Below, piece after piece: positions 46,898 through 58,600 of a DNA stretch of 64,000 nucleotides. Location of the stretch: the NCBI GenBank assembly GCA_037157565.1, contig JAZHRO010000024.1, positions 14,576,501 through 14,640,500 of the forward strand, in the 5' to 3' direction. A model generated the notes under the pieces. The model made no database searches, had not been told where the DNA came from, and saw nothing but the letters and a program-made list of their open reading frames with translations. The translations under genes and the position numbers were made by a program. Each line of letters opens with the position of its first letter. Position 1 is the first letter of the stretch. The stretch comes from Thalassia testudinum (lineage: Eukaryota > Streptophyta > Magnoliopsida > Alismatales > Hydrocharitaceae).

Positions 46898-47473
46898 TTC
46901 TTGTTTTAGAAAGCCCTTCTCCCTATTTAAATCCCCTCCAACCACTCATTCAAGGTATTCACTTCCCTTGCAACTACTCTACCCCTCTCCTAGCTGGCTT
47001 TAGGCCCTCTTGTAATCGTCGGAGACGACGAGCCGCCGAAGGAGCCTCCTCCACCGCCATGGCTGCCTCGCCTCTCTCCCTCCTCTCTCTCTCTTCCTCT
47101 CTTTTAAGCTTTCCCTTACTTTTGTTTGAGCATGTATTTAATGTTGTAAGTTGTGAACTAAAGCGGCATGGTTATTAAAGTTACTTTCCGTTTAGTGTTT
47201 ACTTGATTTCCTATTTAAGTTGCATGATCAAGCAAAGAAACGACTTTAACCTTAATCTCTCTCTCTCTATCTCTCTCTCACTTTTCAAACTGCACCTTTC
47301 GCAAGCAAAACTCCGTGCTTTCCGTGACAACAAGTGATAAGCAAAATCTGATTTTCACGCCTCCCTAAGATCGACACTCGGACTCATCTCCGTTTCTTTA
47401 CTTTAAAACCGACGTTGCAAGTGCGACTATAATGACACTTCTTAACACATATGCACAAGCCCACGTTAGTTTT

Positions 47474-47491
47474 TGTCACCGTTGCTGGGGA
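47474..47491 (+). other. Degenerate primer binding site of element B
   Basis: TGTCACCGTTGCTGGGGA differs at two bases from element A's PBS (TGGCGCCGTTGCTGGGGA), the type used by Athila/Tat elements. Both changes fit C-to-T or G-to-A drift. Confidence 0.85.
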
Positions 47492-47877
47492 GGCAATGGA
47501 TTTGTTTTGTCACCTCCATTCCACATCCATTCTCACATCGTCTAATGCCCTGTTTTCCTTTTAACTTGATGGTTGCAGGAATTCGGCGATTGGACGGCGA
47601 AGCAACGCATCCTACGACGGTAACAAGGGAGTAGGCTTAACGAGGGCTGATGGTGAGTAATTCTTCACTTATGATTGTTTGCTTGCGTGAAAAACTAAAA
47701 AAAAAGTGTAAAAATTGAACAAAATTGACGTGATGTATGATTGCTTGACCTACATCCTTAACACATCACCCCACAAAAAAATGTACACTCTAATATTCTG
47801 AATAAATTCTTTGAGTGTTCTTTTCTCTTTTTTAAGTGGTGTTTGCGAAGCCATCGTGAGTTGACCTGGGCCACAAC
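47492..47877 (+). other. Leader of element B, first part
   Basis: Untranslated leader between PBS and gag, interrupted at 47878 by a Sirevirus LTR and resuming at 49596. It is similar in layout to element A's leader (54346-55658), including a GCAGG/TACAG splice-like site. Confidence 0.7.
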
Positions 47878-49595
47878 TGAAGTTTCCGGCCCTACCAGGA
47901 GGGGGTGACGTAATAATTGCGGAAATAAAATAAACAAACTCACAAAAAGTCAATCACACAAGTACACACGTATTTTTAGGTGGAAACCCAAACCAGGTGA
48001 AAACCACCACCTAACCCTCTCGAGTTAGGATTTTCCGATCAACCAAGTTGATCAAAATCCACTGAACCGAATCACTTTAAACGAGGGTGATTCAACCTCA
48101 ATACAACCACGCTACTTAAACGAGGGTAGCGTACCTCAACCCCTTCTCTCCACGAGAAGGATTTTGTCTCGCGAAGGAGACGGGAATTCGCAAAGCGAAT
48201 ACCCAACCAAATAACAAAGATAAAATAAACAAGTAATCCTATAGAGCCAACAAAGTAATTATGAACCTAGCTTCTATAGGAATTAGGAAACTCCCCTTTG
48301 CAAGGAGTGCGTCGAGTTGATGACGCGGTGCGTGAGCCACGCAACGGCGCAACTTCGCTCTCGTGAACTACGGCGGGAGAGCGGGTGCGCGAAGCTTGAT
48401 GCTCTCAAGAGAATGGAGCTTGAGCTTGGAGAGCAAGAGCTATCTAGGACACAAGAGAGTGGAACTATGTTGCTTAGGTGTCTCTAGGTGTTTCTTAGTG
48501 TTGATTTGTGTTGCAAAGGTTCCCCTCTATTTATAGAGGCCTTAGGGAGCTTTGGAAGGCTTATGAAAGGTTCTATAGCCGTTGGGAACAAAGCCCAAGA
48601 GAATCAGCCCGAAATCAGGAACAATCATTATTCTGACAGGCTTATCAGACGTCTAATTCTAGCATCAGACGTCTGGAAGTTCACTTTAAGACGTCTGATT
48701 TCAAGGTCAGACGTCTGATTTGGGGCGAGTCTTTTCCTGACTTGAATCAGATCTTAACAGGGTTCTAGTGCAAGTCCATCAGACGACATATAGGACGTCT
48801 GACACTATGTCTGGACGTCTGGAAACCTACTTTTACTGTGGGAATGGATTTTCCAAATGTTGCAACAGCTAGAAAATCTCTGAGAAGAGATTTTGGGTCA
48901 GCCGAGGCAAAACGGTCAATTATCAGACGTCTGGACAGTCCTATGGACATCTGATAAGGCTCTAACGGTCATATCCTGAGTGTTTGCTAAGCCAGCCAAC
49001 GGTCCACTAATTGGACGTCTGGCAAATCCATCAGACATCTCCTAAGACGTCTGGTCTAAGGTCTGGACGTCTGATTTCATCAGACAGAACTAACTATGTC
49101 CAGCCTAATAGTTATCAGACGTCTGAAACAACAGTCAGAGTCTTAAAATACTTTATCAGACGTCTGATTTGGGAATTAGACGTCTGGAAACTCTGTTTGA
49201 ACCCTATATTGGTTTTCTAAGTATTCTACAGAAAACCTAAGTATCCTAGGGTTGTGCAGGTGTTCTTAGGACTACTGTTAGGGTACTTTGAGGCTCTTTA
49301 ACATGAATTATCTAAGGAAATAAAGAGCAACAAAAGAAACGAAAAATACAACAAGTACAAAAGAAGGAAATCTATCCTATTCTTCATTTCCTTCCATCTT
49401 TAATATATCGCTCCTCGCGAATCTCTTCTGTTCTCCATCAAGCTCGTCCAATCCGTCCTGGATGCAAGCTCGAACTCCATCTAATCATGTATCCATTTGC
49501 GATTGACCTGAAATCTAGGACTCAAAGCGCAAATATTAAATGACACGTGTTTTGTTATCATCAAAACAAATGATCGTGGTGCTTTAGCACCAACA
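47878..49595 (-). mobile_element. Sirevirus solo LTR, third copy of the family
   Basis: The 1718-bp unit is closely similar to the LTRs at 17750 and 21589 along its whole length: CCCTACCAGGAGGGGGTGAC near one end, GCTTTAGCACCAACA at the other, TATA box at 48527-48535, palindrome array at 48640-49190. No gag, PBS or PPT adjoins. Its first bases (TGAAGTTTCC) have drifted from TGTAAATTC. The flanks (ACAAC before, CTCAA after) are not a clear TSD, so it could derive from recombination between two insertions. It splits element B's leader. Confidence 0.85.
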
Positions 49596-50376
49596 CTCAA
49601 CCGTAAAATCGACTCATCTAATAGAAGCTGCATGATCATTAGGGTTTTAGAGCCTCTACAGAATAAAAGGAAATCCATTTTCACCGAATTGTGTGCAGAA
49701 CTTGACGTGCCCACTGAAACTTGTCTGAAAACATTAAGACACGTCAACCCTAAAAAGCACTACAGTAAGGATGAAACACTAAAAGACACCACATCTTAAA
49801 AATCCTTGCTTGAAAACCATATTTTGATAGAAGCACACACTTTGAAAGAGGAAAATTAAGAGGCACCACCCCAATCAACGTCTCATCACATAACCCTAGC
49901 ATAAGCACTATCCTAGCCCTTTAAAACTGAGTAGACGTGCCCTAGGCAGGACTGAGTTAAGTCTCGAAAGATGAGGTTTTGTTTGTTGGGCACTTGGCTT
50001 TCATTCCCTTGGTAGAATCTGGTGACTAGGCTGCGGGGCAGTGTCAAACGACCGCGGTTGTGGGGTCTATGGAACCGTAGGCGCAAGCCAAAGGAAGAAC
50101 CTTCCCTGCAATCCCCTCGTAATCAACCTGGCCAGATTAGCCTTGGGAAGGGGAGTCCAGTGCTTACGGACTTAATCACCCTTTGTGAGATTTCTAGGTC
50201 TCATAAGGAATACACCATAAGGACTAGGCTTGTGTGCTTCATTGAAACACATTTCTCGCATCTGTTGCCCTCCGCATCCCCTCCTGTTCTTCTCTAGTGT
50301 ATGCACGGGAGACGCTCACTGCATCCTGAGTTGTGTTTTGGGGCAGGAATCTAGGCGACGTAATTCTGTTAGGAAC
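49596..50376 (+). other. Leader of element B, second part
   Basis: It aligns with element A's leader at about 55070-55658, including GAGTAGACGT, GTCAAACGACCGCG and CAAGCCAAAGGAAGAACCTT. This shows A and B are related families and that the long leader is kept. Confidence 0.75.
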
Positions 50377-52667
50377 ATGGCGGAACCTAGGGTAAATGAG
50401 GCTGAGGATCAACCCCCACCAAACGCAATGGCCATCATCTAAGCCCAAATTAATGCAAGCCACTGGCTTCAACAACAACAAATTCACACCATCATGCAAG
50501 CCATACAACGGTTACAGAACCCACAAGAACAACCACCACCACCTTTCTAAGGAGTACAAGGGCAACCACCACTTGATATACCACCATTTCAGGATTAGCC
50601 GAGGCCCCTCCGCGATTTCTATAATCCCTCCACTATTAGAGTCAAGCCACACCTTAGGATCCCAAAGGGGGAGATGATTTTGAGCTGAAATCGAATGTCT
50701 TAAGTCTGATCCAGAGCCACTTTCATGGAAGCACAAATGAGGACCCCTTCCAGCATCTAGAGGATCTCTATCGCATAGCGCGAACTGTGAAACCTAGGAA
50801 CATTAGCCTTGACATTGTTCTCATCAAGATGTTTCCCTCCTCATTAAAAGATAAGGCTTCTCATTGGCTTAGAACCCTAGGTAGACCCATCACCACCTGG
50901 GAAGAACTGAGGCATGCATTTTTAAAGAAATTCTTCCCCATAGGAAAGACCAATGCCCTCAGAAGAGCTATTACTACCTTTACACTCCAGGGTGGGGAAC
51001 AATTTCATGAGGCGTGGGAAAGATTTAATGAACTCTTGAGGAAATGCCCACACCATGAAGTACCAAGGTGGCAATTAGCCCAGATCTTCTACCACGGTCT
51101 GGACAGCAACCTACGGAACTTCGTCGATGCCTCATGCGGGGGGAACTTCCTGAACAAGGACGAGGAGAGAGCATTTGAGCTCTTTGAGTCTATGAGCGAG
51201 AATTCGCTCAACAATGCCTCCATGACCTAGTTCAACAGGTCTAGTCAACCCCGTGGTTGGATTTATGAGGTACAAGCAAATTTTGGAATGGTTGACATGG
51301 ACATCATTGCCAAGAAACTCGATCGAGTGGAATTGGTAGACAAAAAGATTGATGAGCTACTGAACCAGACCAGGAACCCCTTACAGACTTTCTCCCTAGC
51401 AAAGGGAGCACATAATGTTGACCTGGTCCAACCCTTAACCTAACTAAACCTGTAACAACCCTTGACCACATTCCAGGGAGGGACCTTTGCTCCCTCAACC
51501 CTTGATTACTCTCTTCCCTCTCCATCGACATTGGCTATCCTTGAAGATGTGCAAGATGTCCAAGGTTATGCGAAACCTGACCCTTTCTCCAACACTTACA
51601 ACACTGGCTGGCGTAACCACCCCAACTTTGGTTGGACAAACCAGAAACCACCGCAATTCCAAAAGCATCCCAGGCCAAACCAGCAGCCACACTTGCTCCC
51701 CTATCAGCAAGGACTACCAGTTAGACCCTAATATAATCAGAATAGGGCGGCCCCTCCCCACACAAAACCAAATGGACACCCTAATAAAGATGATGGCTGA
51801 CATGAACCAGAAACATCAGGAGGAAATGGCCTTGGTAAATGGACAGTTAAGCCAACTCTTGGACTGTAAACAACAAGGATCCCTACCTTCCCAGTCACAA
51901 CCGAACCCGCGAAACATAATTAACAGAGGCTCCAATTAGCAAAGGTTCCAAGGCAACCACGGGCAGGCTCATATGGTCCAGCCAGCTCCGCAAACACCCC
52001 CTGGGTTTGGTGCTTCTTCATTCTCATCTTCTTAAGGATCAACCCATGGCCCCAATGCCTCTACGAATCCGGTGACCTTCACCCACTGAAACCCAGGACC
52101 CCAAATAGCCGACTCTCCACAAGACTTCACCCACTGAAATACCCGACTCAGAAGAGGCACCAACTAAGGACCCAGAAATAGACCCGATCCACATTCAGAC
52201 ACCCTACCCTGAGGCCTTGGAAACAATCAAGAAAAATAAGAATGTTGTGGAAACTGAGGAGCTTTTGGAGATCTTTAAGCAAGTACAGAATAATATTCCG
52301 CTCCTCGAAGCTGTCAAACACATTCCGGCTTACACTAAGTTTTTAAAGGATGCCTGTACACCCAAACGTAAGCCAAGACCTCAAGCACCTAGGAAGGTTG
52401 TGCTCTCTGAACAAGCAAGTTCCGTAATATCAAGCAATCTTCCGCTCAAGCGAACTGACTCAGGAGCGCCCCTGATATCCTGTAATATCGGGGACATGAC
52501 ATTTGATAGAGCGCTCCTGGACTTAGGTGCTTCTATCAATCTAATTCCAACAATCCTGTACCACCAATTTGGTTTCGGAGAGTTGACACCAACACCTGTC
52601 ACCATCCAGCTGGCTGATAGATCAGTGAAAACCCCGAAGGGGGTTGTTGAGGACGTGATTGTACGGG
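50377..52667 (+). pseudogene. Athila-like gag-protease of element B, cut by element A
   Basis: The frame starts MAEPRVNEAEDQPPPN (50377) and is broken by many stops and shifts. The Retrotrans_gag domain is readable at 50787-51230 (KDKASHWLRTLGRPITTW, LKKFFPIGKTNALRRAITTF, CPHHEVPRWQLAQIFYHGL). A proline/glutamine-rich linker follows to about 52140. Protease runs at 52217-52667 with LLDLGASINLIP as active site, where Asp-Leu-Gly replaces the usual Asp-Ser/Thr-Gly, as also in element A. The frame ends at VEDVIVRV, where element A's LTR starts at 52668; the missing protease tail, RT and integrase should lie beyond the window, after A's 3' LTR. Gag packages RNA; protease matures the polyprotein. 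Clearly dead. Confidence 0.88.
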
Positions 52668-53261
52668 TGATGTACACACATTTACACTACTTAAGATGTC
52701 TATTTATGCATGTTCTTAAGTATAGGATTGCATTTCATGATATAAATATTGCATTACATGCATCATCTTGCATTTAGAATAGTTTGAATAAAATGGAGGT
52801 TAATTGTCTCCTTTTATGTGCTTGGATAGGGCAAATATTTTATCAGGGCCTCGGATCAAAGATCCAATCATATGGATGTGATCAGGGCGACGATTGGAGT
52901 TCAACGACTCCAAGATCGCCCTAATCAGGCATCCGTAGCATCAGATAGTGACCCGGGAACCCTAGAAGATCAAGGGCCAAGATGGTGTAAATCCGCACTT
53001 CAGATGATAAATCCGATCGCACGGATGAATTCGGATCGACGATCGCAGCTTAACGACACAAAAATCGAGTCAATCCGACATACGTGGCACCATCTACAAC
53101 TTCCAGAAGATGGACAGCTAAGATAGCACCACGTGGCGCCATCTCAGCCGCCCAAACGGCCGCTTGCGTCTTGTGAAAGCCCCGCGCCCAATCGCTCTCC
53201 GCTGTTGGATCTTAATCCAACGGCTGTGGGTGCTCACATTTAAAAACGCCCGCTCGACCAT

Positions 53262-53332
53262 CCGCGCCCCATAGCGCAGCGGTCGAGCGCGCTATCGTGA
53301 GCGCGGGGCGCCGGTTCGAGCCGTGGCGAGGA
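53262..53332 (+). other. tRNA-like module in 5' LTR of element A
   Basis: The A-box TAGCGCAGCGG (53272-53282) fits TRGYNNARNNG. The B-box GGTTCGAGCC (53313-53322) starts 41 bases after it. GCGC-AGCGGTCGA-GCGC makes a D-arm with the GG expected in the loop. CGCGCT-ATCGTG-AGCGCG makes an anticodon-like arm. CGG-TTCGAG-CCG makes a short T-arm. Acceptor pairing is weak, so I read it as a tRNA-derived relic or internal Pol III promoter rather than a tRNA gene. Confidence 0.6.
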
Positions 53333-53586
53333 GCGGCGGGCGCGAGCATTTGGAGCATCGGATGGAGATCGGACGGCCGCGCGCCCGATAGCGCCGACGC
53401 GCGATTGGACGCGCAATCGGACACGCAATCAGACGCGCTGGGGGCGCGCAGCGCGCTGGCGCGGACGCATCTTAAGCCGTCCGATCTCTACATCGGACGG
53501 CTGAAAAGCGTTGGACGTGCGTGGGCGTTGAGGGGCGGGCAGCCGAGGAGGCCCGCGTGGGCGCGGAGGCGACGGCCACGTCGGGG

Positions 53587-53616
53587 CTTTAGTGACGGAT
53601 TTATCCGTCACTAAAG
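53587..53616. repeat. Perfect 30-base palindrome upstream of the TATA box
   Basis: The arms CTTTAGTGACGGAT and ATCCGTCACTAAAG flank a TT centre. The TATA box begins 58 bases downstream. The identical palindrome is at 63466-63495 in the 3' LTR. It could fold in DNA or RNA, or bind a dimeric factor. Confidence 0.92.
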
Positions 53617-53673
53617 ACCCCTCTTTTATTATTTTAAAGTTGTAATGTCAATTTTGCCTCCACTCCTTGCAAC

Positions 53674-53680
53674 TATAAAA
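53674..53680 (+). promoter_or_regulatory. TATA box of element A LTR
   Basis: ACTATAAAAGGAG is a strong plant TATA box, repeated at 63553-63559 in the 3' LTR. Transcription would start about 30 bases on, dividing the LTR into a U3 of roughly 1.04 kb and an R/U5 of roughly 0.62 kb. Confidence 0.8.
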
Positions 53681-54327
53681 GGAGACCCCCTCTATACGAA
53701 ATTCTCATCCCTTCTTTCTCCTCTCTACCCCTCCAAAGCTCAAAAGAAGCTTGTCCCACACCCGGGATGCTTCTTGTGAGATAAAGTTCAATTTTCGTTT
53801 CCCTTCGGAAGTGGATCCCGCGACGACGACGGCGTGCTGCTCCGTTCCCGTTCTTTTGCTTCGTCCTCCTTCGTCCTGCTTCGTTCTCCTTCGTCCAGGC
53901 GTCGTCCCGTCTGGCTCGTCCTCCAAGCAATCGTCGAGGAGGATAATTTCTCTCTCCCATTCTTATTTACAGCTTTTCTAGTGTAGAATTTTCGTGCTTT
54001 ATAGTGTAATTGATTTTCCGCATTCTAGTGTAACTTTTATAAACAGTTGAAATATTGAATGAGTGTTCTCTTTCTCTCTCTCTCTCTCTCTTTCTTTTAG
54101 TCTAATAGCTCCATTGTAATTATATCGCCTTGCTTATAAAAAAAACCTAAAAAAAATATAATTGCGAATATAGATCAATGTAGCCTCCCTGTGTTCGACC
54201 TGGAATTATTTTCGGTATAAATTTTATTTGTTGAACACGAATTCTTCGCTTTTTGAACTACAACGACAGGTTTTCCAAAACCAATCTCGTAAGCGTAGCG
54301 ATTCACGAAAAATACCGTTCAACATTT

Positions 54328-54345
54328 TGGCGCCGTTGCTGGGGA
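54328..54345 (+). other. Primer binding site of element A (Athila/Tat type)
   Basis: TGGCGCCGTTGCTGGGGA lies three bases after the LTR end. This is the priming site typical of the Athila/Tat branch of Ty3/gypsy elements, complementary to a tRNA 3' end, commonly assigned to tRNA-Asp. Confidence 0.92.
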
Positions 54346-55658
54346 GGTAACGATTTTCGATCTTTTCTTCGCATTTCTTGCACTTTATTTGTTTTCTAAC
54401 TAGCTTTCTCTTGTGTCTATTGTTTTACAGAGACCTCCATCAAGGAATCAACAAATGGTAGACTGGAGTAAAGTGCAGTTGAAGACAACTGTAAGTGCTC
54501 CCCCATTCTTTCCCCCTCCATCGATTTCATTCTCCACATTAAATCCAAATCCCAATTAACCTAGGTGTTTGCATAAATCCTAGGAATAGTTTGGTTGTTT
54601 GGATTTTCACTCACATTCATTCCACCCTCATCCATAAAAAAAAAGTAACAAAAAGATAATCTTGTGGGGTAATTTTTAACAAACATACAACACACACCCA
54701 CATTCAAGGCACTTGATCAACTTGATTTGTTTTCTACTCAACCGGGTTCTGATCTGTGGAACCGGTACACACAAAGCAACACATAACAGAGTAGAAATCA
54801 TTCTAGGTTAATCATCTTTGAGTGCCTAACCTAGTGGTGCATTTTTGGGCAGTTGTTTGAGTTGTTTGGGCCGCACCACTTTATTTAAAACCAACTCATC
54901 AAGTAGCGCCTCCTTAGGGTTTTCAATCTAGGTATATTCCAGGCACTCCACTTTCTTTCTGATTTTAAAGGAAAACAATCTTTACCCGTGTTTTACAATT
55001 TGGTTTGCCTAGAAACTTGATTGCAATTCACCTAATTTAAAACCCTCAAAGCTACTTAAGCAAGATTTGAACACTAAAATTCACACATTATCAATAATCT
55101 TGCTTGAAAACCCTGGTTGTGCACCTACTTACACAAATCTCAATCAATCATTAAGGGCACAACCCATTGTAAGGGCCCATCACATTCCATAAGCACCACA
55201 ATCCCAGGCCTTAATAAAATTGAGTAGACGTTGGCCTTAAGGTTTGATTCGCTTTTCAGGGCCTAGTTTGAGATTATTTTTGATTAACCTACTTATACTG
55301 ATTAATCTGATGTCTAGCTAGGGGAGCAGAGTCAAACGATCGCAGCTGGGGGGTACACTAGGAACCGGAGGCGAAAGCCAAAGGAAGAACCTTCTCCCCA
55401 GTCCCTCCTAACTGGTTGGATTAAACAGACGCAAGTGGAGTAAATCACTTACAGTCTTAAGGCTGGTTTTGGGAGTCAGTAGATCCTTAGGCTACCCCAC
55501 TTAAGGACAGCCTTGTTTGTTGTGCTGCAGGGTCCCTATCCCTCGTCCTTCCGACCTTCTCCTAGTTTATGCTGGGAAGACAGTCATTGAATCCCCGATT
55601 GGAAGGACCGTTAGAACATTCTAGGAGGCGCAAGTTAGATTTTGGTCAATTTGATTCC
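54346..55658 (+). other. Long leader of element A
   Basis: A 1.3-kb untranslated leader lies between PBS and gag. It contains GTTTTACAG|AG and other splice-like sites and a segment (from about 55070) conserved with element B (AGTCAAACGATCGCAG, GCCAAAGGAAGAACCTT). No long frame is open. A long leader is usual in this group and may be spliced or used in packaging. Confidence 0.75.
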
Positions 55659-58600
55659 ATGGCCGAACAACAGCCTCCTCTGCTTGAAAATCCATAGGAA
55701 GAATTTCGAAGGTAGCTGGAACAAATGCAGAGAATGCAGGGCGCTCAGCCCTTGAAGGATTTTTATGATCCTTCAAATTACGGGGAACGTCCCGGCGTCC
55801 AGATTCCAACCGGTGACGTAGAAATCAAGTCCCAGGTGTTAATCCTGATTAAACATTATCATGGGCTTGGCTCCGAAGATCCGTTTCAGCACTTGGAGGA
55901 TTTGACCACTTTGGTCCAGACCACCAAGGCTCGAATCGTTAGCGAGGAGCAAATGATCATGAGGCTCTTCCCCCACTCTCTTAGGGATAAAACCACGCAT
56001 TGGTATAGGACAATAGGAAGACCAATTACAACTTGGAATGAGTTGAAATCGGCCTTTCTGAAGAAATTCTTCCCAGTCGGTCGTACCAATGCTTTGAGAC
56101 GGGCAATCACTACCTTTACCCAGCGGCCGGGAGAGCAGTTTCATGTGGCCTAGGAGCTATTCCAGGACTTATTGCGGAGGTGTCCACACCACGAGGTGTC
56201 GAAATGGCAACTCGTGCAGATCTTCTATCATGGGTTGAATGAGCAACTCAGAAACCATGTGGATGCTTCTTGCGGAGGCAATTTCCTCAATAAAGATGCA
56301 GATAGTGCACATGATTTATTTGAGGAAATGAGTGATAATTCAATTAATCATGCCTCTATGGATACTTTTAACCGGTCCCAGCAACCCAGATCAAATGTCA
56401 ATGAAGTCCATGACTCTCATTCATTTGATATGGAATTAATTTGTAATAAACTTGATAAGGTGGACTTGGTTGCTAAAAGAATGGAAGAGTGGATGACTGG
56501 CAATTCTATGAACAACTCTCAATCCACTCAATCCCAAAATTCGGGATTCCATTCCTCACGAGCTCCTTCTAGACGGGAGTTCGTGAATCAACTCGATGCG
56601 ACTCAATCTATGAGTCAGCATTTCTCGGAACCCCATGGGTTCCCAACTGGGGCCTTTGATCCTAGTTTTTCTGATCCTTCCCTTTCTTTCTCTCCATCCT
56701 CACCCTATGAGGATGTCTGTGATGTACAAGAGAATGTTAGATCCAACCCCTACTCAAATGCCTATAATCCAGGTTGGAGAAACCATCCTAACTTCTCTTG
56801 GAAAAATCTGGGGCAACAGACCCAATTCCGACCCAGCAACTATACTCCGCAACGTCCAATGGGTCAGGGTCAAGTATATACTCAGTTGCCTCCGAATCAG
56901 GTCAATCAACCAGCTTGGAATGCCCGTCAACCCGCAGGGCAGGCTGATTTGAACCGTCAATTGGTAGAGATGCAAGGATCTATACTCCAGCTTATGCAGC
57001 AAATGAAAAACTCGCTGGACAACTTGCAATCCGGGCTCATTGTTAACTCTCGTCAACCCGGATCTCTACCATCCCAACCCGTACCCAACCAGCGAAACAT
57101 TATAAATTCGGGCAATCAAGTCCAAGGGTACGGAAATCAGAGGGACCCGCACGCACATAATCAGGTGGTTGAGCAGGGTTCCTCGTCTTCTTCTTTTTTT
57201 AATCAACAATTCATGGTCAATCAAGCCCCTCCAATCTTTCCTAACCCTCCCCAAGACCCAAATTCTTACGCTTCTGCAAATTCTATCACTTTGAGGAGTG
57301 GTAAGAAGACTCAGGATCCACAACCACACTATTCTGATCATTTGAATCTTGAAGAATCTGAGGAGAGAGAGGAGAATTCTAGAGGAGAAATCAAGGCTCA
57401 GGAACCTGATTCTAAAAATCTGACTCATGTTCCTTTTCCTGAAGCCTTAGCCAAAGCAAAGAAGAAGAAGTCTGTTGATAGCAATGAGGAGCTTCTGAAT
57501 TTATTTAAGAATGTTGAGATCAATATTCCGCTCCTTGACGCTATTAAGCACATACCGGCTTATGCAAAATTTTTAAAGGAATTATGTACACAAAAGCGTA
57601 AGTCGAGAGAATCTGTTCCGAGGAAGGTGGTACTCTCCAAGCAGGCTAGCTCTGTTATCCTGCACTACCTCCCTCAGAAAAAGAGAGATCCTGGTGCTCC
57701 TTTGATTTCTTGCGTTATCGGAGATTACACATTTGATAGAGCACTTTTGGATCTCGGTGCATCCATCAACCTAATTCCGACTTCTCTCTACGAGAAGTTT
57801 GGGTTAGGTGAACTTCGGCCAACTTCAGTAACGCTACAGTTAGCGGACCGTTCGGTCACAAACCCGCGAGGCATTATTGAAGATGTTATAGTTAAGGTCA
57901 AGTATTTCTATTTTCCTGTAGATTTCCTTGTCCTTGACATGGATGTACCAGATAATCTGAGGAACACGCCCATCATTCTGGGGCGTCCGTTCCTGGCTAC
58001 CGCAAAGGCCAACATTAATTGTGAAAGCGGTAGCATGGAAATCGCCTTTGGGGACCAACGAATGAAATTGGATATTTTTAAGGCGATCAACAAATTTAAG
58101 GATTGTGGATTTATTGAGAAACTTGATGAGGATTATGTTAATATTGAAACTTGTTTGACAGTTTCTTCAATTGAAAGTTCCTCTTTGGTTGATGAATTTG
58201 ACCCGCAACCCTCTGACCTGACATCTTCGGAAGAGGTTACTGATTTTGTTCACTCAAAACCTCTTCCTCTTGTTGAATCTTCAGCATCTACCCTACCATC
58301 AATCATTACCCCACCCCAGCGTGAATTGAAACCATTGCCTGTGATTAATAGTGCTAAATTGACAAAGGAGCAAGAGATTAAATTGATTAAGGTTCTAAAG
58401 GAACATAAGGAGGCAATTGGTTGGACCATTCATGACCTTAGGGGGATTGAGCCATCTTACTGTAATCATAGAATATTTTTGGAAGATGGATCCCACCCTT
58501 CTCGCCAGATGCAGAGGAGATTGAATCCAAATATGTGAGAAGTGGTCAAAAATGAAATCATCAAGTGGCTAGATGTAGAAATTATTTATCCAATCTCTGA

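Larger units (their letters stand above)
46072..47470 (+). mobile_element. 5' LTR of Athila-like element B
   Basis: This LTR matches the plan of the LTRs at 52668 and 62545: CGGACCGCACGGATGGATTC-type words, a tRNA-like module (46494-46560), a hairpin (46861-46897), a TATA-like TATTTAAAT (46924), a (CT)n run (47258-47280), and a degenerate PBS directly after it. The start TGATAACAC at 46072 is an inference from the related LTR start (TGATGTAAACAC). The exact 3' end is unclear because the last bases have drifted. The first part (46072-46210) is poorly conserved. Confidence 0.7.
52668..54324 (+). mobile_element. 5' LTR of Athila-like element A
   Basis: The 1657-bp LTR runs TGATGTACACAC to CCGTTCAACA and is followed by TTT and the PBS. 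It matches the 3' LTR at 62545 throughout; a 180-base stretch near 52880-53060 shows about a dozen differences by eye, mostly transitions. U3 holds a CpG-rich block (53130-53590) with a tRNA-like module, a 30-base palindrome and the TATA box; R/U5 holds a (CT)n run (54068-54095). The 5 bases before it are ACGGG; the matching TSD would be outside the window. Inserted into element B's protease. Confidence 0.93.

Noticed and set aside
49981..50376. Separate small gene before gag of element B (frame 50022-50297)
   Set aside because: The sequence aligns with the untranslated leader of element A, where the frame is not open.
53262..53332. Functional tRNA gene
   Set aside because: Promoter boxes and some arms fit, but the acceptor stem does not pair and no T-run terminator follows closely; kept only as a tRNA-like module.
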